From Callaeas wilsoni (Eukaryota; Chordata; Aves; Passeriformes; Callaeidae), in NCBI GenBank assembly GCA_013398955.1, contig VWPU01017409.1:1-64000 (forward strand): DNA of 64,000 nt, given 5' to 3'. Within the stretch, counting starts at the first letter, position 1, and every line of letters starts with the position of its first letter. Shown piece by piece: positions 46,728-58,790 of this stretch. Position numbers and translations under genes: made by a program. Under the pieces are notes generated by a model, which saw only the letters and a list, made by a program, of their open reading frames with translations, was not told the origin of the DNA and searched no databases.

Positions 46728-49089
46728 TTAAAGTTAGTGTTTAATTTCAATATGTAAATAGATGGGATAACATGGTCACTGAGATACCTATTAAAGTGAA
46801 AATTTCTAATATAAAAAAATCTAAATTACTCTAGTCATCAAAAATTTTAAATCAGAAAAAAGGTATTTCTTGACTAAAATATGAATAAAGTAACAGAAGG
46901 TGTTTTTAAAAATCCACACTATTTTATCTACTTACAGTCATTTAGAATTGTTGAATTTCTCCTATTTTATCTGCTTACAGTAACCACAAAAGAGTTCACG
47001 TCTTTAGAAAGTCCTACACAGCCTTCTTTAAAGGTTTTTACTTCCCCTGAAATCTCAATTAATATTTGGTTTAACAGCATAAAAGAAGTTTATATGTGAC
47101 AAGAGCTCAGTAGTGCTGCAAATCATATTCATCAACTTTTTAAGCAAATTACAATCTTGGCAAGAATAACAAAATAAAATGAGCATAAGTCATGCTCCCT
47201 TGTTATTAAGTTGCAAGTATGCTTTTCCTAGATGAGAATGAAATACATTCATGTGGAATACAGCAAAGTGAGGATTAAAGTCTCCCATTTCTATCTATTT
47301 TTACAGTAATAAAAATGCAGTCTCCAGAAACATAAACAAAGAGCATTCTGAAAATTTCAGGAAGAAAAATCTAATTCTCAGCAACAGGATGAAGTTATGT
47401 AACAGAGTTACTTCTGTGAAAAAGATTGAAGTACTATGACCTTTCATAAAACTTAGTCAAGGCATAAATAAGTTCAGAGGAAAAACAGAAATACCCAAAC
47501 AAGAGGCCAGAGAAACTAGAGATATCTACACAACAAATAATGTGACTGGATACCTACAGAAGGAGGGAGACAAGGTTGCTCTGCTACAAATAAGTGTTTT
47601 GTCCCACACATAAAGTTGTACAACACACATATTTCCAGAGAGCATCTTGACTTGTAAAGTCAGTTATACTCAGTCTTGCATGAACTAAGCTGTGACGTAA
47701 AGATAAGGATAAGACAGCCTTTTCTCCATACAGAGAGGAGATACTGCTAAGAGAGGTGGGGAAAAGTCAATGCTGCTATTGTTAGATCTGGGTAGAAGAA
47801 GCCATTATGATACATTGTGATTCACTGTGTATCTGTCTCATTAACACTGCAATTGACAGAAACTCACAAAAATAAATCCTACACAAAACCATTCATGACC
47901 AAGTTTCCATCCACTTTTATTTGACAGTAGACACTGAGAATACTTCCTATCCATTAGATCATACTTTGTCTACAGATAGATCAAGGTACCTCCTGAATAG
48001 GAAGCTTAGTGTAATACCTCAGTCTAAGCAGCACTTGAGAAATCCTGAAACTTGCAGTTGAAACCTGCTAGTAGGGTTTTATGCTCAAGAATTTGCCTTT
48101 GGCAAAGCTGGCATCAGATGTACTTGAGAAGGTAGACATCAGTCCCAAAGTGCTACCAGAATACATAAAATATATGTATACTGTCTTGTGTTCATTAAAA
48201 TACAGCTCTCTTATTTGTGCCTGCTGCTGAAAGACACATCTCTTGCTCAGATTTGAGGGGAGGACAGAAGGAGAGGGGTCAGAGTTCCGGAACACTTACA
48301 TAAAGCTGCATCTCGTACCCCGCCCCTCTTGGTCAGGGACAGCCTCTCCAACAGGGAGATCAGATGTGTCTAATGATCAGAACAGATGGATGTGAAAATT
48401 GAAATAAAGTCCTGAAGCATGTTATCTTGGAGTTCTCACAAGCAGATGGTTCTGAAGACTTTTGGAGGAATGCTCCACAGACCTCATGTATAGTACCCAT
48501 TTGGAGTTAATTTTACTGCCAATCAGTGCTGTAGATAATCACCTTCTCAGACAGGTATTAGCAAAAATTGTATGAAATAAGTCAAGAGGACTTATAATCG
48601 CAGGTGTCATCTTCTTGCCTAACAGAGTGGCATGGCAAGCTTCCTCATAATCTTAACTGTGAGATGTGCTTCAGCCAAAGGCAAGTACACACTAATTCCT
48701 TCAAGAATTTTTTTCTTCTCTACAAGAATGAACACATCTTTTTTGAGAAAAAGAATGGAAATGTCTGACAAAACCAGAAATGAGCCTATTAAGAAAAACA
48801 TGAATGAGTTGGGTGAGTTAAGCATATCAGGCACCTGAAAAATACTTCTGGTCCATCACAAAGGCCAAAGGTTCAATTTGTCTCCAAGCACATAAAAAAA
48901 TAATTTCAGCCAATCTAAGACAACCTGGAAACTATTTAAATTGTCGACTCTGCTTGGGGGCCTGTCTACACTCTACACCTGTACATTTAATAATCTGTTG
49001 GAGGCTCTAAAGATCAGTGGCAACATGCTATCTTTCCTAAAGAAACCACTCTAACACTTATCAGAGACATAAAGAGACAGATGGCCTTT
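46728..49089. other. Unique sequence, no gene seen
   Basis: No supported gene. Contains the short direct repeat at 46.92 kb and a single GC box (CCCCGCCCC) near 48.32 kb. Confidence 0.45.
46919..46981 (+). repeat. 20-bp direct repeat resembling two splice acceptors
   Basis: CTATTTTATCTACTTACAGT (46919-46938) and CTATTTTATCTGCTTACAGT (46962-46981) differ at one base. Each resembles an intron end (TTACAG). No clear exon follows either. Confidence 0.85.
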
Positions 49090-50216
49090 TGTCGTGGGTT
49101 GACACTGGCTGGCTTCCAGGTGCCCATCAAGCTGCTCTGTCACTCCCCTCCTCAGCTGGACAAGGGGAGAAAAACATGACCAAAGGATTGTGGGTCAAGA
49201 TAAGGACAAGGGAGGTCACCCAGCAATTACTGTCACAGGCAAAATAGAGCTGACTCAGGGAACTTCGTTTAATGCATTACCAATCAGATTAAAGTAATGG
49301 CGAATAAAACCAAACCTTAAAACACCTTCCCCCTACTTCTGTTTTCATTCCAGGCTTAACTACTGTTTTTCCTTATCTCCTCCCAGCAGAGTAGGGGGAC
49401 AGGGAGTGGGGGTTACGGTCAATTCGTCACACACTATCTCTGCCACTCCTTCCTCCTCAGGAGAGAACTCCTCACACTCTTTCCCTGCGTCAGCATGGGG
49501 TCCATCCTGTAAGAGACAGTCCTCCACAAACCTTTCCAACACGTCTCTTTCCCACAGGCTGCAGGTCTTCACAAACTGCTCCATCATGGGTCCCTTCCAT
49601 GGGATGCAGTCCTTCAGGCACAGGCTGCTCCAGCATGGGTCCCCCTTGGGTAAGAAGTCCTGCCAACAAATCTGCTCCAGTGTGGATTCCTCTCTCCATG
49701 GGTCCATAGATCCCACCAGGAGCCTGCTCCAATACAGGCTTCCACAATGTCACGGCCTCCTTCAGGTATCCGCTTGCTCTGGCATGGGGTCCTCCACAGG
49801 CTGCAGGTGGATCTCTGCTCCAGCATTAACCTCTCTGGGCTGCAGGGGCACAGCTGCCCCACCATGGGCTGCACCACGGGCTGCAGGGGAATTTGTGATG
49901 GTGCCTGGAACACCTCCTCCTCCTTCTTCAGTGACCTTGGTGTCTGTGGTTGCTTCTCTCACATATTCCTACTACTCTCTCCTGCTTTTTCCCCCCTTCT
50001 TAAATTTGTTATCCAATTTTTTTCCTTTTTAACTCTGTCATCCTAGAGGCACTACCACCATCACTGATGGGCTCAGCCTTGGGCAGTGGCCGGTCCATCC
50101 TGGAGCCAGGCTGGCACTGGCTCTGTTGGAAATGAGGGAAGCTTCCAGCAGCTTCTCACAGAAGCCAGCCCTGTAGCCTCCGCACTACCAAGACCTTGAT
50201 ACACAAACTCAATGTA
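49090..50216 (-). mobile_element. Long (about 1.1 kb) solo LTR with internal repeats, minus strand
   Basis: On the plus strand it runs from TGTCGTGGGTTGACACTGGC to ...CCTTGATACACAAACTCAAT. Read on the minus strand it has LTR architecture: a U3 with a TATA-like AAATTTAAGAAG (near plus 49995-50012), a long GC-rich middle and a short R/U5 ending in GGGTCAACCC-like sequence and CA. The expected polyadenylation signal is mutated (AATGCATT in place of AATAAATT, near 49280). The middle (about 49.56-49.88 kb) is built of imperfect 36-52-base units starting CTGCTCCAGCATGGGTCC or a variant. No retroviral gene flanks it. The 208-, 118- and 99-codon open frames here, on both strands, come from the repeats. 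I know similar elements from several bird genomes. Confidence 0.75.
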
Positions 50217-51499
50217 TATTTTCAGATTTTTCCTCTTATAATAGCAGTCTAAAAACTAAATAAAAACAATAAAAAGGACAGTAAAGCTATACATAAACAA
50301 GAAAATTCATGGTAATACTACAGAATGTTTTTTAAAAATGGACCAGGACTCCCTTTTGCACAAAATATTACACCTCTCAGGACTATTTTTATTTATTTAA
50401 AATCAATTTCTTTTTAGTTTCAACATTCAAAATTCCAATTTATTAGTATGCATGTATGCACAGGTATATATCCACAGATGGAAAGATGTGCTGTGCCTGA
50501 ACATTCAAAAATGACAGCACTTTGACAGTTTCTGACCCAAATAAGTGAATATAGAGACTTACAGACTCCTATATGAATATATTGGCATTCTGCTGTTTCT
50601 ATCAGTATAAACCAAGCAAGCACTGGCTGTGTGTAACATAGCAACTATCTTGCAAGGCATTATTGATTTATTGAAAATTGAGGTCATCTGAAAAATGGTT
50701 CAAATAATATTAAACAAAAAAAGATTGCACTTTTGAGCTCTCTGTTTTGTATTTCTCTAAGCGGGATGTAAAGAGTAACATCTTCCAGAAAAAGCATGCT
50801 TGTCACCAAGGAACAAGTGCTGATACACTGAACAGAAGGAAGAATAGATTATAGTTGATGACAGCACACAGGACATACTCTCTTAAAATATCCATAAGCT
50901 ATATTACATTCAGAATTCCAAAATAAATAAGACAGAGATTTCATATTTGATTTGTTCTGGCACAAATCTGGGTAAACTAGAGTGCAGGGCTACCCAACAT
51001 GAAGTTATTAAAACAAAATTTTATCTACAGTCTAATCTCTGGCAAGCACTCAAAAGCAGTCAAAGCAATAGTCATGAGATCATTTTACTTTATGGTAAAT
51101 ATCTGGCATTTTCATTAGTATACACTGGCAAGAAATGCATATTGATGTTCCAAATGCCTAAAAAAGCAAAAAATAATACACACCCCCCAAAAATTGCAAG
51201 TAATTTAGAAATTACTTTATATTTCATATCAGTTTTAAGCTCGTCTGAGATTGCCAGCAAGCATGAGCAAAAAAATATTTTGGTGAGAAAAGTCAAAGGT
51301 TTTATATGTAAGTACTGCTAAAAGATCCACCTAGCTCAGCTCTTGGAGTAGCAAAAGGAATTACTGTGTAGAGCGAAGACACATCCAGCCAGTTTCTCCC
51401 AGCACACTCCCACAGCACCTACAAGGGTTGGGTCAGGAATGCTAGAAACATGCACCTGCCTACTTCTGCTCTTACTGAGTAATTACTTTGGTTATGGCA
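50217..51499. other. Unique AT-rich sequence, no gene seen
   Basis: Only short open frames. The 124-codon plus-strand frame at 50947-51321 has no recognisable domain. Confidence 0.45.
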
Positions 51500-51790
51500 A
51501 CAACTCCTTTTTGAACCTCCTGGTACTACCTGACTGCACAGTCTCCAGTAAATTCCAAGAGTTCAGTGCCTACTGCATAAAGCAGCACTTCACATGTCTG
51601 TTTTAAATTCACTTCCTACTACCTTAACTGAATGCCATCTAGTTTTAGTACTGTGAGATTTGGCAAGCAACAGTTCCACACTTCTTTTATCCACTGCCTT
51701 CGTGATCATAGGAACTTCAGTCATATTTCTGTACCTTCTTTTTTGCCAAATTGAACCTACAGCTTTGGTTGCACTACACATGTACTTTCA
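51500..51790 (-). mobile_element. Ancient CR1/L3-like LINE 3' region (antisense)
   Basis: The plus strand has TAAATTCCAAGAGTTCAGTG, CATAAAGCAGCACTTCACAT and GTCTGTTTTAAATTCACTTC followed by CTACTACCTTAACTGAATGCCATCTAG. Near the end is GATCATAGGAACTTCAGTCA, then CTTTTTTGCCAAATTGAA. This follows the antisense L3-type consensus (...AATGAGTTCCACAAGTT..., ...TGTAAAGAAGTACTTCC..., ...TTTTAAACTTGCTGCCTATTAATTTCATT...). Confidence 0.7.
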
Positions 51791-54700
51791 GATAGACCAT
51801 GTATGTAACTTTCATTTTTAAATCTCCTTTGTACTTAAATTTTACTTTTGAATGGGATCTTTTAAGCTATTTCTAAAACACAGTTTTACTTCTCAACTTT
51901 TGACAGTTGAAAAATCTCAAAATTCCCCGAATAATTAGTGTATTATTCTTATGTCTGTTAATATCTATATAATATGAAAAATCAGTTTCCAACTACCTTT
52001 AAACGTAACTATATACGGTAACTCACATCTGAAAATATTCTATCAGTCATGTGTGCATAATGCGATATTTTCCCAAACTTAAAGGAGTTTGGAATAACTG
52101 TTAATGAGTTTTGATGCAACCCAAGCTCTGGAACAAAGAGGAACCAGGAATTCAGCATGATAGCTTTAACAAAGACATCTAAATTGTACACCATGCACTG
52201 TCTGTTAACTGGATTGGAAAAAAGTTTGTCAGATCACCCTAAAAAGTAACTGAAAGAAAAAATGCATTCACAGGAAGTCTATTTGGGAGATGTATCTGTA
52301 TCTCTGCTGCCATCAATTACTGCATGGAATGCATTAGGAGGAAGAAATAAAATCCTTATCTTACTTTGAAAGCTCTCACAGGTGAACAATTATAATCCAC
52401 ATTGACTTCATCTGAATTTTGTGATAAACCTCTGTACCAACAGAGAGCAAGTCCAATCTGATACATTTAACAAATTTAGTTTTTCCATTTCATTGCTATT
52501 CCTGCAGTAGCAGGACATACTAGCTGTTCATTTTTTACTTCATGCATTTGCTTACTATAATTTAAAAGCACAGAAAATACAGATATAAAGCTTCAAAGAT
52601 CCTTTGCTGATCAATTTTCCAATTATGATTGTCTTTATAGACATTCAGAAATCCTTTTAATGAATTTGAAGGACCTGTTGATGTTAAAATCCAAAAGTAC
52701 TATGATACAAACATCACAGTTGTGCAATTTTTCTCAATTGGAGATCATCCTGCCCCAAAATAAATAGTGATTGTAAAACTTCAATTGAAAGAACTTCTAC
52801 TGGAGTAACATGCAAGATGCATGTTTTGTTTTTTTCTGTGTTATTAACTTTGCTATAAAAGCAAAATTCACAGAAGGAATTAGAAAGCTTTCCTGTTCCA
52901 CAGCAAAGGGCCAGGCATTCTGTCAGTGCTGCAGCTGGCAAGCAAGAGGTAACCTTTGCTCCAGAAGTGCCGCAGCTGTTTGGAATCAATGCCAACAGGC
53001 TTGGGAGCCACAGGCCAGGGCATAGGAGTGCCTGCGAGCTCTATAAAAAGCTGTGCTGTGGGCACTGCGTGAGAGATGGGAGTGCTGGGGGTGCGGTTCT
53101 CCAGAGAAATGGACAGAGAACTGTTGTCTGCTAGAGAGCATCAGACAGAGGCTTGTAAGAGTTCAGCATATTCATTTGTGGGCAAGATTACAGTATGGTT
53201 TCCAAGAGAGCAATAGAAAGCTCTTAGGAATAAAAGGCTTTGGAAAATGCAGCAGTGGGGTGGGGAGGTCAGGTCAGATTTTGCTCTGTTGAAAAGATGA
53301 GATTGGCTTGAATGTTTCTCTTGTTTCTGTACACCTTAACCCAAGCCTTAGATCATCAGAAAAGTCAGCTTTGCTCAAAGGCAACTGGCGCTAGAAGCTG
53401 GAAATCACAACAAAGATTTCTTGAAAACATTAGTCAGTAAAGTTAAATAGGTATCAATGGAGACAATATGAAGAACAATCTAATTAAAAAATACACTGGT
53501 GCTGAAAACTTGGCATAAATCATCCTGCCCCCAGTAACGGAGCACAGATCCAATAGTGATTGAAATAATATTAAGTGGTTTTCTACAACTAATTTTTTTG
53601 TCATACTCTTGAGAAAAAGAGCACATCTAAAATATTTCTGCATATAATACAAAGTAAGTATGTGGATGTCTTGACAAAAAAGATGACCAAAAACTTAGGA
53701 TTAGAACCCTTGTAATCTTGCTTTGCCTATCTGCATATTTTTCCCAGAACTGCTTCCTAGAGGAAACTCTGGACAGATATAATTCCACTCTTATGGAACT
53801 CAGTCTCTTCAGGAAGATACTCGTCAGAAATCCAACACTTAAAATATGGGTGAGTATCCATATTGCAATACCATGGCTGAGTTGTATAAACTTGCATCAT
53901 CAGTCCCTGCTTTAAAAACTTTCAATTTTCATTATGAACCCCCACTTTATATGGATGAATTTTTCTTTTTTTTCAGCCATAAGAAAGTAAGGTCTTTGCA
54001 AATCCTTCATTACAAAGTGTCAAGCTGTAGTTGTTCCAATTTTTTAAAAAAATCCCTGAATTATAACAACTAATGCAACAGATTTTTTTCAAGGAAGACT
54101 TACTTACCAGTAAAGTTATTTTTAGTTTGTTTTACGATCTAAAAGTAACATCTTGTAACAAAAGCATTTTATCTTTACATACCACAAAGATACCAGGAAA
54201 CAGTCAGTCAGTGCATATGCAACAGAATACTCCAGCTACTGTCTTCTGTATCACCTTACTAAGAAGGCAGAAGGAAAAAAAACACAAGAAAATGTTGTGG
54301 ATAAAAAGTAGGATTATGTAAAATATGTATGTCAATACAGTCCCTTGAGATCCCCATTTCTCCACAGTTCTTAAATCCAAATGGATATCAGATATTTAAA
54401 ATGCATAATTAATTATACGAACATTAATGACATTTCAACAACAAAATCATTACATAGCCTCCTATTTTCACTCATTTTGTACTTTACAAAACCAGGTCTG
54501 TGTTCTTTTATCACAGAAGCATGACTATACCTTAAAATATTTTTTAATTTTAATTTTGTCAAATCAGAATATTGCAGAAAGGGAGGAAGGGAGTCTTCTT
54601 AAAAAACTAATTGCTTCGATAATGAGATCAAGCATGACAGCAATGACCCTTGCCTACATTACAAGGTCAGTGCAGTGATGAGGGAGCACAGTAGGCACAA

Positions 54701-57700
54701 CTTCAACCCAGGACTGGTTTAAGTGGTTTAACTGCAGAATATGACATTGTTGGTACATGTATGCAAGAAAAAGAAATAAAAAAATAATTTAAAAATCAAC
54801 AATATACTTTGATATCTGGATGACATGCCTGGTCCAGACTCTTTTCTTTTTCTGTCATATACATTCCAGATGATCAGGAAAGACATCCGTAAATGCTTTC
54901 TCAAACAAGAGCCCAGTAGAAAAAAACAGAGGAAGAAGACAGGCCCAAGAACATGGAGCCTACCTTCAGTACAGTATGCCTATCTACAACTCCCTTTCTT
55001 CTCGTGGTTCAAAAAAGATGGAAAAGCCCTCAGGAAAATGCTTTTCTGGGAAGTACATTAGTCTATCCTGAATTGTGATTATTCCTCCAAAATTAACAAA
55101 ATTAATTATCTTTCTTGGCCTTCTAGAACATGCTGCAGACCCATCAAGGAGCAGACTGGACTGGGACATCTCCCTGCTTTTCTTCTGACATCACGTTTAC
55201 CAACATATGGCTTTGAAACTGCAGTCTCAGAACTCGACTGGCTCATCAGTATTTAATTGGTAGAAAGCAGAGATGGAAAATTATGCCAAAGGACCTTCCT
55301 GTTAATGAAAGAGATCTATACCTTTGCAGTAGGACAATGTTTTTGTTATCATCCGAAGGCCCCAAAAAGAGTCACTCAGTTTTTCTGAACTGAAAAGTGA
55401 CAATTTTCTTGAACTCAAATAGGATATTAAAAATATTGAAGCTGTTGAAAGAGAGTTCTATTGGTTAAGGAAGACCTGAGATTACAAAGCATTTACAGTG
55501 TGTATCACTGAATTGGAGGATTATTAAGTCAGTGTCTAATTAATGTAACTCTCTCAGTGGAAAATTGCTCATTCATTTTATAGTACCAAATCATCTATTT
55601 ATCACAGTACCCCTTAATAACTTCTGTGAATAAGGAATACAAACACGTCCTTTCTGTAGCCTACTTCCCTACAAAACACCTCTTCTTCCCTTCCCCCCAA
55701 AAATAGAAAAGAAAAGGAAAATCAAATAAACAAAACCACAAAATAAACCCTACAAATTCTTCTCCTTTCCCTTTGCTTACTTAATGTGTTTCACAAAGAT
55801 TTGTACAAGAAATCGACAAAAAAACCAGCCAAACAGTGGGGAAGCCTGCATTTGAGCAAGTTCTGAAGACATTTAGCTAAAAAAAGGAGCTAAATTTCCA
55901 ATCCTAAATAATCATAACTGAGAGATGAGCAGTTTGGGATTAACACTGAAACAAAATTCAAAAGCTTAGTCAGGAAAGAGTAATAGAATTTTAACTGGTT
56001 TTATCATGACTGGCATAGGGAAGTTCAAACTTGTTGCAACTAACAAGAACAAGTTCAGTGTGCTCAAGACCAGTTCCCTTGGCTCAGCTGAAATGTAACC
56101 AGAATACACTTGCCCTGACCATCAACAGATGTCTCTGGCTCAGGTACCCTGATTTCAACTGCTAGACAGTAACAAAACATTAGGTACCAGCTACTCCAGT
56201 GCCTTCCACAAGTGAAGGCAGTGCTTGTGGATCAGGACATGGTAATTTTTGACTTCAGATAATTTAATTTCTTCAGAGAGCTGCAAGTCCTGACCATTAC
56301 CTACCTTGTCTTTTGACATTTTAACAATCTGTTACTGGAAATGACAACAACACTCATACAATGTAAAGGCTTACTATAAGAAGGGTTATGAATAAGACAA
56401 CAGAAAATGCTACACAACTTAACCCAAAGTCATCACCCTAAATGGTAATTAAAACCAAGAGTTATACCAAACAGCAAAAGCACTTCACAAGGAAAGAAAA
56501 CTTCCATTAGAATTCTGACTGTGGAATCAGACAAACAACAATTTGCTACAAGAAGCTGTCTCAGCACACTAGAATGTTCTGAGGGTATTGTTAGCTCTTA
56601 CCACCTTCTTCTACTGTAATCCTTGAAAGAAACAGTAGACAGACACAGCTTTAATTTAGGAGACATTCGACAGACAAATTAACCCAGAGCTAACAACTAG
56701 CTTGATAATAAAAGTATTATTTATTCAGCTTACGAATTGCATGCTAGTAATAGTTTTATGTTTTCTTTATCACACTGAAATTATCTGAGCGTGCTTCATC
56801 TGGCCCATTTGTGGCACATCCTAGTTGCACTGCAGAATAAAACTCAATGTACACATGAAATTGATAAGAAAAAAGTAAAAAATAACTAAATGTCAATTAA
56901 GAAAAAGAAATGCTTAATCAGCTTGATACCATACTAAGCCAGTGGCAAAACTCTGGTCATACTCTGAGCTTCCTCCTCTCATCCCTGATTCCTTTCCAAT
57001 CCAAAACCTTTTTCTGTAAAAGCTGGGAAAAAAGTTTATGGCAATAAATTGCCATATCTGGAATGGCAATGCAGTAGTGCCTCTGAGTTTATGCATTTTG
57101 TTGACAACATTTTCTTCCAGAACAGCTTCCTTTATAAAAATGAGTGGCCACTCCAAAGCATGATGTTTACAGGCAAATTAGTTCTGGTCAGACCTCTTTC
57201 TGTTTCCTTTCTCTTCTCATTCACACACATATAACTTCTGGCAACATCACACAAAAGTCAAAATAGAACTTCCAAGAGTTTTCCAGACATTTGTAAAATA
57301 GTACAAAGCTTCAAACAGAGAGTTATTTTATTTGATACACAGAACAAACCTGATAGATGTGTTTTAGCTACAAAGAAAGAAAAGTTAGTCAAGTTTATTG
57401 AATGCAATAAGAACCTAATACTTTGTTTTAAACTTCAAAGTAGAGAAGGGACAAAGTAGGAATAACTAAAAATAATATTTGCTTAAGCACAAACAAGAGA
57501 TGTTCGATTTTAATGCACAAAACAATTTAGCATTTCAAAGTCTAGGGAATTTTGGGGACAGCATTAAGGGGACAGCAAGAGAAAATTAGCTCAGCTGAAT
57601 TCAGTAAAAGGTCTGACACTGATTTTGTCAATCAAAAAATACCCCTACTCCTTAAGTTATAGATAACAATGAAAGCTCAATCTTCTCTGTTTTATATTTT

Positions 57701-57901
57701 TTTACCTTTTTAAAGTACTTTCTTCCTTATTATGAACTTAAGTTTTTTCATCTGCCAAAGCATCTGTTCTTTGCAAGGATTCACCATTTCAGCAAACGTA
57801 GGTTCCAAGGCAGCAGCATTAGGCTCAAGGAATATACATAGATCTACTGCGATTAAAAAATATTCTTCAGATCTACTGAGGAGCCTGGTAACAGTTAGTT
57901 T
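51791..57901. other. Unique AT-rich sequence, no gene seen
   Basis: No supported gene. A candidate TATA element in a GC-richer patch (53.0-53.3 kb) is listed separately. Other open frames are short and featureless. Confidence 0.45.
53041..53050 (+). promoter_or_regulatory. Candidate TATA box
   Basis: CTATAAAAAG, a close match to the TATA consensus, lies at the edge of a locally GC-richer segment (52.9-53.1 kb) with a purine-rich stretch about 30 bases downstream. It might drive a lncRNA or belong to an unrecognised LTR. One motif alone is weak. Confidence 0.2.
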
Positions 57902-58005
57902 AAAAAAAAAAAAAGAAAAAAGAGCCAAAGAAAGCCAAAAAAAGGCCAAAAAAAGCCCCCCAAAAAAGCCAAAAAAGCAAAAAAAGTCCAAAAAAGTCCA
58001 AAAAA
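57902..58005 (+). repeat. A-rich tandem tract with helically spaced A-tracts
   Basis: After a 13-base A-run, blocks of 6-7 A alternate with GCC, GGCC or GTCC. Complete A-tracts lie at 57937-57943, 57948-57954, 57962-57967, 57971-57976, 57979-57985, 57990-57995 and 58000-58005. Their centres are about 8.5-13.5 bases apart, mean near 10.4. Spacing close to the helical repeat is the classic recipe for intrinsically bent DNA. The tract abuts a CpG island. The Lys-rich peptide it encodes in one frame is not evidence of a gene. Confidence 0.85.
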
Positions 58006-58079
58006 GCCCAACGCCAGCCACTAAGCTCCTATATTCAACCACTTCTTCCTTCAACCTGTTACGGTTCTGGATGAGTGGG

Positions 58080-58790
58080 ATGAAGGGAGAGTTTGGCGAC
58101 GGGCCCTCCGGGCGGGGAGGGCGCCCGGCGCGCCCCTTTCTGCCTGCCCGGCCGGGCCGGGGCTGCTCTGCTTTCAGAGCTGCTGCTTTCGGAGCGAGCC
58201 GGAGCGGGCGCGGTACCTGCGGTACTCCTGCAGCGCCCATCACCTCACGGAAAGCCGCGCCCGAGCATTCGCGGGCACCTGAAGCGAGGGGAGGAGGGGG
58301 AACCGCGGCGTCGCCGCCCGCCCTGTCCGCGGCCGCAGCCCTCGGGCCGCCCTGCTGAGGGGCGAACCGGGCAACACTGCATCACCGGCCCTGCTCCCAT
58401 CGCCGCCGGACAGGGAGCCTGGGGACCAGCCGGCCCCGCCGCCCCTGGGCGCAGGTCGCGCTGAGGGGAAGGGGCGCAGCAGCGGCGTCGCCCGCCGGCG
58501 CTTCCCGCCAGGAGCCGCGGCCGGGACAGAGAGGCTGGGCAGCGCCGCCGTGCCCCCCGCGCCTCCGCCCCCGACCCGGGGCCTCTGCCCCCGACCCGGG
58601 GCCTCAGCCGCCGCCCCGCACCCTGCGGGCATTCCCGCAGCTGCTCACGGGCTCGCTGAGCCCGTCGGGCAGCGCCCGTCCGGCGGCCGGATCATGGAGT
58701 GATGTGAGGGAAAACGCTGCGGGAGCCCTGGGTGTGAGGGGACCGGACTCGGCTGCCGATCCGGGCAGCAGTCTCGGAGCTTGTCAGCTT
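58080..58790. promoter_or_regulatory. CpG island, probable promoter of an unidentified transcript
   Basis: GC- and CpG-dense sequence from about 58080 (GGCGACGGGCCCTCCGGGCG) to about 58790, with abrupt AT-rich flanks on both sides. Several open frames cross it on both strands, as expected from the lack of stops in GC-rich DNA, and none shows a domain. Possible donors are seen on the minus strand (CCGCAG|GTACCG, near 58215) and on the plus strand (GCTGG|GTAGGG, near 58829). Neither is strong enough to set the direction. Gene unknown. Confidence 0.65.
58561..58615. repeat. 20-bp tandem repeat within the CpG island
   Basis: Unit GCCTCYGCCCCCGACCCGGG is present at 58561-58580 and 58581-58600, with a degenerate third start at 58601. 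The copies differ at one base. Confidence 0.92.

Noticed and set aside
49406..50032. 208-codon plus-strand frame and overlapping minus-strand frames
   Set aside because: All lie inside the long LTR and its internal repeat array.
57710..58632. Overlapping open frames of 130-208 codons on both strands
   Set aside because: They arise from the A-rich tract (Lys-rich peptide) and from the stop-poor CpG island; no frame shows a domain.
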